Shown: positions 1 through 6,143 of the stretch, in pieces | Position numbering within the stretch: position 1 is the stretch's first letter | Layout: each line of letters begins with the position of its first letter | Assembly: GCA_019234035.1 (NCBI GenBank) | Contig: JAFALX010000258.1 | Span: forward strand, 1-10,283 | DNA: 10,283 nucleotides | From: Candidatus Dormiibacterota bacterium | GTDB lineage: Bacteria > Chloroflexota > Dormibacteria > Aeolococcales > Aeolococcaceae | Reading direction: 5' to 3' | Translations under genes and position numbers: made by a program | Notes under the pieces: model-generated | Told to the model about the DNA's origin: nothing | What the model saw: only the letters and a program-made list of their open reading frames with translations | Databases searched by the model: none

Positions 1-873
1 GTCGTCGGCTGCAGCGGCAAGACCTGTCAGCTGTTCGCTGACCGTCCACAGGCGGGCCGCGACCTCCAGGTCATGGGTGATCCGCTTGGAGCGCCGCTCC
101 TTGCAGTGCATGAAGAACTTGCCGGTGACACCCTCGACGTCGGGCGATGTCGCGAGGTAGATGCTGGTGCGCGCCGCCTTCTCCGGGCTTTTGAACAGCG
201 GCGTCCGCTTCATCGCCTTCGAGAAGAGCAGTGGAAAGCCGGTCATGTTGTCGCCGAACCGCGAGCGCGCCGGCCCCGGGCTGAGGGCGTTCACGGTCAC
301 TCGGGTTCCTTCGAGGCGCCGCGCCAGCTCGTACGCGAACAGGATGTTCTCCAGCTTGGAGCGGGTGTACGCGGCGAAGAAGTTGTAACGCTTCTCGCCC
401 TGCAGTTTGTCGAAGTCGAGCTTGCCGCTGTGGGTCTCGGACGACACCATCACGATGCGTCCGGCGGGTGCGCGCACAACGAGGTCGAGGAGCAGCCGGG
501 TGAGCAGGAACGGCGCGAGGTGGTTCACAGCGAGGGTGCGCTCGATGCCGTCCTCGGTGAGCTCGCGCTCCGAGAGAGACGTCCCGGCATTGTTGATGAG
601 CACGTCGACGCGGTCGTAGCGGCTCCGGATCTTGGCGGCGACAGCGCGGACCTGCGCTTGCGACGCGAGGTCTGTGAGGTACTGCACCGGCGCCGGCCCG
701 GCCGCGGCCTCAGCCACGATTGCACGGGCCGCTGTGGCGTGCTCGCTCTCGCGGGAGATCATGACGACCTCGTACCCGGCTGCTGACAGCTCGCGCGCCG
801 TCACGAGGCCGATGCCACTGCTGGCTCCGGTGATCACGCCGACCATGGCGTATGTCGATTCAGGCTGCGACAT
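1..873 (-). CDS. Short-chain dehydrogenase/reductase, retinol-dehydrogenase-like (3' end outside window)
   Basis: NAD(P)-dependent oxidoreductase of the SDR superfamily, probably cytosolic and acting on a small alcohol/carbonyl substrate that cannot be named. Seen: a Rossmann glycine motif TGASSGIG at residues 15-22, NNAG at 94-97, a likely catalytic Asn117 (in LAVNHLAP), Ser144/145 (in VSSETH), and the YxxxK pair Tyr169/Lys173 in YTRSKLEN. The long Ser-Tyr spacing and the SKLENILFAYEL and LSPGPARS segments are typical of the RDH11-14/WWOX-like branch. 291 codons are visible with no stop, so only the extreme C-terminus is missing (the family is usually about 280-320 residues). The start at 873 is chosen because GGAGGA lies 8 nt upstream; the later Met10 has no binding site. 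The start lies 14 nt inside the MFS gene's end, so the two are probably translationally coupled and co-transcribed. A role in modifying a compound handled by the exporter is inference only. Confidence 0.93.
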   Translation of the reverse strand, partial: MSQPESTYAMVGVITGASSGIGLVTARELSAAGYEVVMISRESEHATAARAIVAEAAAGPAPVQYLTDLASQAQVRAVAAKIRSRYDRVDVLINNAGTSLSERELTEDGIERTLAVNHLAPFLLTRLLLDLVVRAPAGRIVMVSSETHSGKLDFDKLQGEKRYNFFAAYTRSKLENILFAYELARRLEGTRVTVNALSPGPARSRFGDNMTGFPLLFSKAMKRTPLFKSPEKAARTSIYLATSPDVEGVTGKFFMHCKERRSKRITHDLEVAARLWTVSEQLTGLAAAADD

Positions 874-2581
874 CGAAGGATTCCTCCGTGGAACGCCGCG
901 CCGAGCGCGGCAGGGCCAGAACAAGCACGAAGGCGACGGCGAAGACCGCCGCGTTGATGAGCAGCGCGCTGCTCTCGGAATCGACGAAGGTTGCCGCGAG
1001 CGCCTGGCTGCCGACGCGCCCCAGTGGCGCGTGCAGCAACGCCGGGGTGGCCGTGGGGCAACCCGCGATGGGCGCCGCCGGGTCCTTGGCCTCGATGCGC
1101 GCCACGAAGCAGGCGTCGAACGTCCGCGTGAACTTCGCGAGACCCGCCTGCGGCACGTGCAGCTCGGCCGCCGCTGCGGCTTGCACCTGCGGGGTGTAGC
1201 GCGCGACCGTGCTTGCTGCGTTGCCTCCCAACAGGCTGAAGAGCGCGAGACCCACGACCGTGACGCCGATGGCGCCCCCGAGCTGGTTGATGGTGCTCAG
1301 CACACCCGAGCCCGAGCCCGCGTGATCCGACTGCACTCGCGCCAGCACCACCTCGAACAGGCGCGGGCCGACGTTGCCGAAACCGAGCCCGATAGCAGCC
1401 AGCGGTGGGATGAAATCTGCGGTCGTGACCGCAGCGCCCCGCGCATGGAGCACAGCGATGAGCGCAGCGCTGCCAACGGTTGCCAAGAGTGTGCCCACTG
1501 TCAGCACGCCGCGACCACCGAGGCGGCCTTCGAGACGAATGCCCATGATCGCGCCCAGAAACACGCCGCCAGAGAACCCGAGCGTGGTCAGGCCGGCGTG
1601 CAGCGCGGTGAAGCCGAGACCCGCCTGGAAGACCAGGTTGATCGTGAACAGCGTCGAGGGCACGCCGATGAAAACGACGAGTGCCAGCAGCGACCCTACG
1701 CTGAAGGCGCGTTCGCGGAACATCGACGTCTGCACCAGACTGGCCTGACCGCGAACGTTGCGTCGCCGCTGGTATGCGAAGAAGACTCCCAGCAACACGA
1801 CGCCGCCGGCGAGCACGGCGTATGTCCAGGGCGCCCAGTCGGCGTCGCGTCCTTCGAGCAGCGGCACCACGATGGCGGCGAGTGCCGTGGTGAGCAGCGC
1901 GACTCCGCGCACGTCGATCCCGCGCGCTCCGCGGGTGCGCGTCTCGCGTACGAAACGAAGCGCACCGAGCAGCGCCACGATTCCCACCGGGATGTTGATC
2001 AGGAAGATGAAGCGCCAGGCGTCACCGCTCGTGTTGTCGCCGATGATCAAGCCCCCAAGGAGCGGGCCCAATACCACCGCCAGCCCAGCGGCAGCGCCGA
2101 AGATGCCGAACGCTTTGGCGCGCTCCCGCGTGGGGAACACGGCCGTGACCATCGACAGTCCCTGCGGAAAGAGGAGCGCCGCGGCGAGACCCTGCGCGAC
2201 GCGCGAGGCTACGAGCATCGTCGCGCTCTGCGCCAGGCCGCTGAGCACCGAGGTCGCGGTGAACGCCACGACGCCGATCAGGAAAAGCCGCCGGCGTCCG
2301 AAGATGTCACCGAGTCGCCCGCCGGTGACGAGCAGGACCGCGTAGGCGAGCTGATAGCCGGCGACCACCCACTGCGTGTCAGCGAAGCTTGTGTGCAGGC
2401 TGTTGCGGATCGACGGGATGGCCACGTTGACCACCGTCGTGTCGACCAGCACCATGAACGCGCCCAGCGTCATCACTGCAAGCGCGAGCCAGCGCCGAGG
2501 ATCGACTGCGTCCGCCGCACGCGGCGCGTGTCGCGCGGCGGTCTGTTCTGCCGTCTCCGAAACGGCAACGGCTGTGGTCAT
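860..2581 (-). CDS. MFS exporter, DHA2 family (14 transmembrane segments, EmrB/QacA type)
   Basis: Inner-membrane proton-driven drug/metabolite exporter. Seen: 573 residues with about 14 hydrophobic segments; the first helix carries the DHA2-typical LVDTTVVNVAIPSI; motif A (GGRLGDIFGRRRLFL) follows helix 2; the motif C region of helix 5 (GLAVVLGPLLGGLI) marks it as an antiporter/exporter. A long loop lies before the last helix, extracytoplasmic in the family topology, with two cysteines, C491 and C508, that could form a disulfide. The start at 2581 is chosen over an in-frame ATG at 2638 because GGAGGTGA sits 5 nt upstream of 2581, while 2638 has no binding site and lies upstream of the transcription start predicted from the promoter at 2630-2656. 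It is the first gene of a two-gene operon with the SDR and divergent from the DGPF/sigma operon. Substrate unknown. Confidence 0.95.
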   Translation of the reverse strand: MTTAVAVSETAEQTAARHAPRAADAVDPRRWLALAVMTLGAFMVLVDTTVVNVAIPSIRNSLHTSFADTQWVVAGYQLAYAVLLVTGGRLGDIFGRRRLFLIGVVAFTATSVLSGLAQSATMLVASRVAQGLAAALLFPQGLSMVTAVFPTRERAKAFGIFGAAAGLAVVLGPLLGGLIIGDNTSGDAWRFIFLINIPVGIVALLGALRFVRETRTRGARGIDVRGVALLTTALAAIVVPLLEGRDADWAPWTYAVLAGGVVLLGVFFAYQRRRNVRGQASLVQTSMFRERAFSVGSLLALVVFIGVPSTLFTINLVFQAGLGFTALHAGLTTLGFSGGVFLGAIMGIRLEGRLGGRGVLTVGTLLATVGSAALIAVLHARGAAVTTADFIPPLAAIGLGFGNVGPRLFEVVLARVQSDHAGSGSGVLSTINQLGGAIGVTVVGLALFSLLGGNAASTVARYTPQVQAAAAAELHVPQAGLAKFTRTFDACFVARIEAKDPAAPIAGCPTATPALLHAPLGRVGSQALAATFVDSESSALLINAAVFAVAFVLVLALPRSARRSTEESFDVAA

Positions 2582-2629
2582 CGATGTCACCTCCAACGTG
2601 TCCCGGAGCCTTGTGTCCGTTTGCCTGTA

Positions 2630-2656
2630 GTCGTTCATGACGTCGCAGGATCGACA
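2630..2656 (-). promoter_or_regulatory. Candidate ECF-type promoter for the MFS-SDR operon
   Basis: On the minus strand TGTCGA (2656-2651) is followed after exactly 17 nt by CGAC (2633-2630). The same hexamer, spacing and tetramer occur in front of the DGPF-sigma operon. From memory, ECF42-group sigma factors recognise TGTCGA in the -35 and CG(A/T)C-like -10 elements. Transcription would start near 2622, giving a leader of about 40 nt before the ATG at 2581, which carries a strong ribosome binding site. The motif match is seen directly; its use by the neighbouring sigma factor is inferred. Confidence 0.6.
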
Positions 2657-2686
2657 GCTGCGTGCTTCCGGAACCGACAGCCGGGG

Positions 2687-2706
2687 GCCGCGGGCTCACC
2701 CGCGGC
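2687..2706. promoter_or_regulatory. Perfect 8-bp hairpin/inverted repeat between divergent promoters
   Basis: GCCGCGGG and CCCGCGGC flank a 4-nt loop (CTCA). It has no T-run on either side. It lies between the symmetric promoter at 2724-2751 and the leftward promoter at 2630-2656. A leftward transcript from the symmetric site would therefore carry it in its leader. It could be an attenuating hairpin or a repressor site. Confidence 0.4.
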
Positions 2707-2723
2707 TACAGTTGCCTTGCCCG

Positions 2724-2751
2724 TGTCGAAAATCGGGCCGGTGATTCGACA
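2724..2751. promoter_or_regulatory. Symmetric candidate ECF promoter, readable in both directions
   Basis: TGTCGA (2724-2729) and TCGACA (2746-2751) form a perfect 6-bp inverted repeat separated by 16 nt. Rightward this reads TGTCGA-N17-CGAC, with the -10 element at 2747-2750. That puts transcription start near 2757 and leaves a leader of about 36 nt before the DGPF start at 2793. Leftward it also reads TGTCGA-N17-CGAC. The match to the ECF42 target motif is from memory of the family, and autoregulation by the downstream sigma gene is inferred. Confidence 0.62.
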
Positions 2752-2792
2752 AGAGTTGAAGGACCCGCGAGGGCCCGGATTCAGGAGCAGCC

Positions 2793-3128
2793 ATGAGGTA
2801 TCTCTGCCTCGTCTATCCGGCCGAGGACTTCGGGCCGACACCCGAGCAGGCCCGCCAGTTCCTCGGCTATCGCGCCTCAGCGATGGATGCCGGCGTCTAT
2901 CTCGACGCCGGGCGTCTGCAGCCGCCCGACACCGCGACGACGCTTCGCGACCGCGACGGCGAGCACGTCCTCACCGACGGCCCCTTCGCCGAGATCAAGG
3001 AGCACCTGGGCGGCTATGTTGTCCTCGACTGCGGGGACCTCGACGAGGCGGTCGCGTGGGCGGCGAAGCTGCCTGGCGTGCGCAACGGCGCCGTGGAGAT
3101 TCGCCCGCTGCTGGAGCTGAGCGCCTGA
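2793..3128 (+). CDS. YCII-related DGPF-domain protein, partner of the ECF sigma factor
   Basis: Small cytosolic protein of the YciI/DGPF family, 111 residues, the usual length. Seen: N-terminal beta-strand MRYLCLVY, then LDAGRLQPPDTATTLR, and the signature TDGPFAEIKEHLGGYVVL with DGPF at residues 62-65, ending in a ferredoxin-like alpha/beta arrangement (DLDEAVAWAAKLP). The family's biochemical role is unproven; its genes are characteristically found next to ECF42-type sigma genes. Start chosen because AGGAG lies 5 nt upstream of ATG. It is the first gene of the rightward operon. Its stop codon TGA overlaps the likely CTG start of the sigma gene, indicating translational coupling. No anti-sigma gene is seen nearby, so this protein or the sigma factor's own C-terminal domain may provide control (inference). 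Confidence 0.93.
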   Translation: MRYLCLVYPAEDFGPTPEQARQFLGYRASAMDAGVYLDAGRLQPPDTATTLRDRDGEHVLTDGPFAEIKEHLGGYVVLDCGDLDEAVAWAAKLPGVRNGAVEIRPLLELSA

Positions 3129-4345
3129 ACGAGGACTTCGAGGCCGTCTTCCGCGAACACTGGTGGGCGGCGGTGGCGACGGTCTCGCGCCTCATCGGCG
3201 ATCTCGAGATTGCAGAAGATGCAGTGCAGGATGCGTGCGCCGTCGCGCTGCGGGACTGGCCCGAAAAGGGCCTGCCCGCCAACCCGCGCGCGTGGCTCAT
3301 CGGCACGGCGCGCCACAAGGCGCTGGATCGCATCCGCCGCGAGTCGCGCCGTACTGAGCTCGAGGCGGCGAGCATGAGCGAGCTCAGCCGCCCTGTTTCC
3401 GGTGTCGAGGGTCCGACGCGCGACGACGAGCTCAGCCTCATCTTCATGTGCTGCCATCCGGCGCTTGACATCAGCGTACGGGTGCCGCTGACGCTCCGGT
3501 CTGTCTGCGGTCTGTCGACCGCTGCGATCGCCACCGTATTCCTCGTCGCCGAGCCGACAATGGCGCAGCGGCTCGTGCGCGCCAAGAGAAAGATCCGCGA
3601 TGCACGCATACCCTTCCGTGTCCCACCGAAGCACGCGTTGCCGGGCCGGCTGCACGACGTCCTGCGCGTCGTCTACCTCGTGTACACAGAAGGCCATCGG
3701 ACGTCCGAGGGGCCCGTTTTGGTCCGTGCGGACCTGTGCGAAGAGGCGATCCGGCTCGCGCGCGTGCTGCACGAGCTGCTTCCAGAGGAACCGGAGGTCA
3801 CTGGACTGCTCGCGCTGCTGTTGCTCACGGATGCGCGACGGCCCGGACGCGTCGACGACCAGGGACACGTCGTGCTGCTCGCGGACCAGGACCGCAGCCG
3901 TTGGAACCGCGAGCAGATCGAGGAGGGCAGCGCGCTGGTGGCGGCGGCGCTGGCGCAGCGCGCACCCGGCACGTATCAGCTGCAGGCCGCCATCGCCGCC
4001 CTGCATTCGACCGCTCCCAGCGCGCAGGAGACGGACTGGCGCGAGATCGCCGCCGTGTACGGCGAGCTCATCCGCCACGAACCGAGTCCAGTGGTGGAGG
4101 CCAACCGCGCCGTGGCTGTGGCCATGGCCGAGGGACCGGCTGCGGGCCTCGTCATCCTCGACGCGCTACGGGCGAATCCGCAGATGGACCGCTGGCCGCA
4201 GCTGCACATCGCCCGGGCCGACTTGCTCGAGCGCCTTCGACGACCGCGTGATGCGGCCGAGGCCTACCGGCTGGCGCTGCAGTTGGAGCCGCCGAAGGTG
4301 GAGCGCGAGTTCATCGCGCGCCGCCTCCGCGGCGTTGTGCCGTGA
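3125..4345 (+). CDS. ECF RNA polymerase sigma factor with TPR-like C-terminal extension (ECF42-like)
   Basis: Sigma-70 family factor of about 406 residues, about twice a normal ECF. Region 2 spans about residues 5-75 (AEDAVQDACAVAL, then PRAWLIGTARHKALDRIRRE). The linker carries the conserved IFMCCHPALD (106-115). Region 4 spans about 116-160 (LRSVCGLSTAAIATVFLVAE, VRAKRKI). The rest is a helical, TPR-like extension including VYTEGH, a DLCEEAIRLARVL segment and the conserved C-terminal stretch with DAAEAYRLAL and EREFIARRL, a region reported as needed for activity in ECF42 proteins. No ATG, GTG or TTG fits the expected N-terminus (LNEDFEAVFREHW). The best start is CTG at 3125, overlapping the DGPF stop as CTGA, with GGAG 8 nt upstream. 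GTG at 3056 would add 23 unrelated residues, and GTG at 3173 would delete the first helix. Linkage to a DGPF gene and the repeated TGTCGA-N17-CGAC upstream support the group assignment. Confidence 0.9.
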   Translation: MNEDFEAVFREHWWAAVATVSRLIGDLEIAEDAVQDACAVALRDWPEKGLPANPRAWLIGTARHKALDRIRRESRRTELEAASMSELSRPVSGVEGPTRDDELSLIFMCCHPALDISVRVPLTLRSVCGLSTAAIATVFLVAEPTMAQRLVRAKRKIRDARIPFRVPPKHALPGRLHDVLRVVYLVYTEGHRTSEGPVLVRADLCEEAIRLARVLHELLPEEPEVTGLLALLLLTDARRPGRVDDQGHVVLLADQDRSRWNREQIEEGSALVAAALAQRAPGTYQLQAAIAALHSTAPSAQETDWREIAAVYGELIRHEPSPVVEANRAVAVAMAEGPAAGLVILDALRANPQMDRWPQLHIARADLLERLRRPRDAAEAYRLALQLEPPKVEREFIARRLRGVVP

Positions 4346-4379
4346 CCGCCCGCTTGGCGCACGCGCTCGAAGTCAGGCG

Positions 4380-4880
4380 ATGATCCGTATCGAGCCAGCC
4401 AGCCGTGAGTGGGCTGACGCGCTTGCCGAGGGAGATGATGTGTTCTCGCACCGATTCGGCATACCCGTGGCGCCCGGATGGTCAGGCTTCCCGGAGGCGC
4501 TGTCACTCATGCTTGACGCGACGGCAAGCAGGGAATCGGGCGAGTGGGGCCCCCACCTCTTTTTCGACGAGGACGGCACCCTCGTTGGCAACGGAGGCTG
4601 GAAAGGAGCGCCTGTCGATGGCGTCGCGGAGCTCGGATACGCTGTCGCCCCGTCCCGGCAAGGTCGCGGTATCGCTACGGCCGCAGTCCAGCAACTGCTT
4701 CAGCGCGGACGCGCAGCCAACCTACGGACCGCCGTCGCGCATACGCTTCCGCAACGATCAGCGTCCACCACCGTACTCGAGCGATGCGGGTTCACTCTCG
4801 TCGGCGTGGTTCTCGACCCGAGCGAGGGTCGCGTGTGGAGATGGGAACTCATCGAAGTCGGACAGACAACGGGTGGCTGA
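4380..4880 (+). CDS. GNAT-family N-acetyltransferase, RimJ/RimL type
   Basis: Cytosolic acetyl-CoA-dependent acetyltransferase, 166 residues, normal for the family. Seen: the beta4/P-loop core AELGYAVAPSRQGRGIATAA, with the acetyl-CoA pyrophosphate-binding RQGRGIA at residues 93-99, and the C-terminal TTVLERCGFTLVGVV followed by GRVWRWEL, a pattern common in RimJ/RimL-like proteins that acetylate amino termini or small amines. The substrate cannot be told. ATG at 4380 has only a weak AGG-type site upstream. The gene lies 34 nt after the sigma gene on the same strand, so read-through from that operon is likely. Its 3' end overlaps the GTG of the PIG-L remnant by 8 nt, a typical operon junction that was later broken. 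Confidence 0.9.
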   Translation: MIRIEPASREWADALAEGDDVFSHRFGIPVAPGWSGFPEALSLMLDATASRESGEWGPHLFFDEDGTLVGNGGWKGAPVDGVAELGYAVAPSRQGRGIATAAVQQLLQRGRAANLRTAVAHTLPQRSASTTVLERCGFTLVGVVLDPSEGRVWRWELIEVGQTTGG

Positions 4881-4950
4881 CCTGACGCCCGTCCCCGAGG
4901 ACTGGCAGCGAGCGGTCGCAATCGCGGCGCATCCGGACGACCTGGAGTAG
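4873..4950 (+). pseudogene. PIG-L/LmbE deacetylase N-terminal remnant
   Basis: A GTG-started reading frame of 25 codons reads VADLTPVPEDWQRAV followed by AIAAHPDDLE and then a TAG stop. PIG-L (LmbE-like) zinc-dependent deacetylases begin this way, with AHPDD as the first zinc-binding motif, usually continuing as LEYG and running about 230-280 residues. Here the sequence leaves the family directly after LE, and the following bases in all three frames do not resume it. The 8-nt overlap with the acetyltransferase stop suggests it was once the next gene of that operon. An acetyltransferase plus deacetylase pair would be a natural arrangement (inference). No other piece of the gene is seen in the window. 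Confidence 0.6.
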
Positions 4951-4978
4951 AAACTCAGCGCTTGACAGTCGCCCGTCG

Positions 4979-5362
4979 TTAGGTGCCTTGATGCTCGGTG
5001 ATGCGGCACGGGATGTCGGCGTCCTCGTTGAGCTCATTGCTTGCACAGATTCGGTGATAGCCGTCTGCAACCTGCAGCGGCCAGCCGCCGTCGAGACTAC
5101 CGCGAATCAAGAGCACCGGCGAGAGAAGCAGGCCCTTGTCAACCTTGGCAAGATCCTTCTTGACGTGCACGTTGTCAGGCGGCAGCAGCGGCAACCCACT
5201 GGCGCGGAGCAAGTCCTTGGCTTTCCGATGCGTCAACGGCGCCGAACGCAGTGCGGTGACGGCAGCGTCCGCCGCGCCTTGGTCCAGCACGAGGCTGAGG
5301 TAATCCGCAGCCGCGGGAAAGTCGTGCTCGTCGGGATCGGGCTTCCAATTTTCTTTGACCAC
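4979..5362 (-). CDS. Conserved small protein with ParB-like ADGYHR motif
   Basis: 127-residue soluble protein of unknown function. Seen: acidic N-terminus (KENWKPDPDEHDFPAAADYL), a helical middle with THRKAKDLLRASGLPLLP and NVHVKKDLAKVDKG, then SPVLLIRG and PLQVADGYHRICASNEL. The strand-then-DGYHR pattern resembles the ParB/sulfiredoxin-type fold, where an arginine in a comparable motif contacts nucleotide, but this is a resemblance by eye. The reading frame extends upstream to 5611. The start at GTG 5362 is chosen because AGGAGG lies 7 nt upstream and because residues before it are low-complexity and unlike the family. It is divergent from the peroxiredoxin operon and convergent with the PIG-L remnant 28 nt away. 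I recall similar stand-alone proteins in many bacteria annotated only as hypothetical. Confidence 0.85.
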   Translation of the reverse strand: MVKENWKPDPDEHDFPAAADYLSLVLDQGAADAAVTALRSAPLTHRKAKDLLRASGLPLLPPDNVHVKKDLAKVDKGLLLSPVLLIRGSLDGGWPLQVADGYHRICASNELNEDADIPCRITEHQGT

Positions 5363-5423
5363 GCCGGCGCCTCCTGATGATGTGATCCCGCATCCGCTCG
5401 CGGACGCTCCATGACCAACGCTT

Positions 5424-5449
5424 CGCTCAGTGTCCAGAGACATTGAGCG
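5424..5449. promoter_or_regulatory. 11-bp inverted repeat, candidate operator in divergent spacer
   Basis: CGCTCAGTGTC (5424-5434) and GACATTGAGCG (5439-5449) are inverted repeats with one mismatch and a 4-nt centre (CAGA). In RNA the mismatch is a G-U pair, so a full 11-bp stem is possible on the plus strand. It lies 62 nt upstream of the ParB-like start and 142 nt upstream of the peroxiredoxin start. An operator shared by the two divergent units is the likeliest role; no cognate regulator gene is visible in the window. The rest of the 5363-5591 spacer is unremarkable apart from several GTGTC repeats at 5456-5472. Confidence 0.5.
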
Positions 5450-5591
5450 TGCACGTGTGTCTGAGTGTGTCACATGCCGGTCGAGGCGATGGCCCCGCCC
5501 GACCACGCGTGCGACGCGAGCATTGCATGGCCTGAAACGGCTGCACGTCTCCCGAGACTGTGCTTCGAGTATTCGCAGTCTGTGGAGCGTC

Positions 5592-6143
5592 ATGAACATC
5601 GCCACAACCAAGCCGGATATCGGAAACCCGGCGAGGTCACATCGACCCGGACCCGGCGAGCGCTTTCCGGAACTCGAGCTCGTCGATCACAGCGGCAATC
5701 TGCGTCGCCTCTCCGAGCTATCGGGCGCCGACCCGCTGCTGCTGCAGTTCTACCGCGGCTTCTGGTGCCCCAAAGAGCAGGCGTACTTCCGCCGGCTCGT
5801 GCTGCTGCAGGACGAGGCGGAGGTGGCCTACACCCGTTTCGTCTCTGTGAGCATCGACCCGCCCGAGACCGCGGCAGCGTTTCGGGCCGGCCTCGGTGCG
5901 CGCTGGACCTTTCTCTGCGATCCGGCTCGGAAGTACCAGGCGCCGCTCGATCTCGCAGAGACGACGGACACGCTTCACGCGCCGTACGCCCCCGCGGTAT
6001 TCGTCCTCCAGCCGGACCTGACGGTCCACTCGGCCTACAACGGGTACTGGTACTGGGGCAGGCCGACGAACGAGGAGCTGCGGCGGAGTTTTCGCGAGGT
6101 CACGCGGCGGATTCGACCCGACTGGGAGGTGCCACCGCGATGA
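5592..6143 (+). CDS. Peroxiredoxin-like redoxin (AhpC/TSA fold) with single WCP cysteine
   Basis: Thioredoxin-fold protein, 183 residues, probably a thiol peroxidase in the cytosol. Seen: the peroxiredoxin N-terminus GERFPELELVDHSGNLRRL, then LLLQFYRGFWCPKEQAYF with the presumed peroxidatic Cys59, SVSIDPPETAAAFRAGLGA, WTFLCDP with Cys109, and an aromatic C-terminal region (YNGYWYWGRPTNEEL) ending in RPDWE. The usual CxxC of thioredoxin-like RGxWCPxC relatives is replaced by WCPKE, so only C59 is at the active site; C109 is the only other candidate resolving residue. ATG at 5592 has GGAG 4 nt upstream. Longer in-frame starts (5430) add low-complexity residues and are rejected. The stop overlaps the next gene as ATGA, so the gene heads a coupled three-gene operon ending in a flavoprotein disulfide reductase, a plausible electron donor (inference). 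Confidence 0.88.
   Translation: MNIATTKPDIGNPARSHRPGPGERFPELELVDHSGNLRRLSELSGADPLLLQFYRGFWCPKEQAYFRRLVLLQDEAEVAYTRFVSVSIDPPETAAAFRAGLGARWTFLCDPARKYQAPLDLAETTDTLHAPYAPAVFVLQPDLTVHSAYNGYWYWGRPTNEELRRSFREVTRRIRPDWEVPPR

Noticed and set aside
2582..2638. Upstream ATG at 2638 as the MFS start
   Set aside because: No ribosome binding site, adds 19 atypical residues, and lies upstream of the transcription start predicted from the promoter at 2630-2656. ATG 2581 has GGAGGTGA at 5 nt.
632..3124. Very long rightward open frame running antisense through the MFS gene and into the sigma factor
   Set aside because: The translated part before 3125 is Arg/His/Gly/Ala-rich without family features and mirrors the codon structure of the MFS gene. 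Only the part from 3125 is a recognisable protein. Lack of stops is expected in GC-rich antisense frames.
3014..4078. 354-codon leftward open frame opposite the sigma gene
   Set aside because: Antisense shadow; the opposite strand encodes a clear sigma factor with conserved domains, while this frame shows none.
5363..5611. N-terminal extension of the ParB-like protein up to ATG 5611
   Set aside because: Extension is Arg/His/Ser-rich low-complexity sequence through the divergent spacer; GTG 5362 has AGGAGG at 7 nt.
5465..6139. Longer in-frame start for the unknown redox-operon protein
   Set aside because: Would overlap the entire peroxiredoxin gene in another frame; the ATGA junction at 6140 with GGAGGTG upstream explains the start fully.
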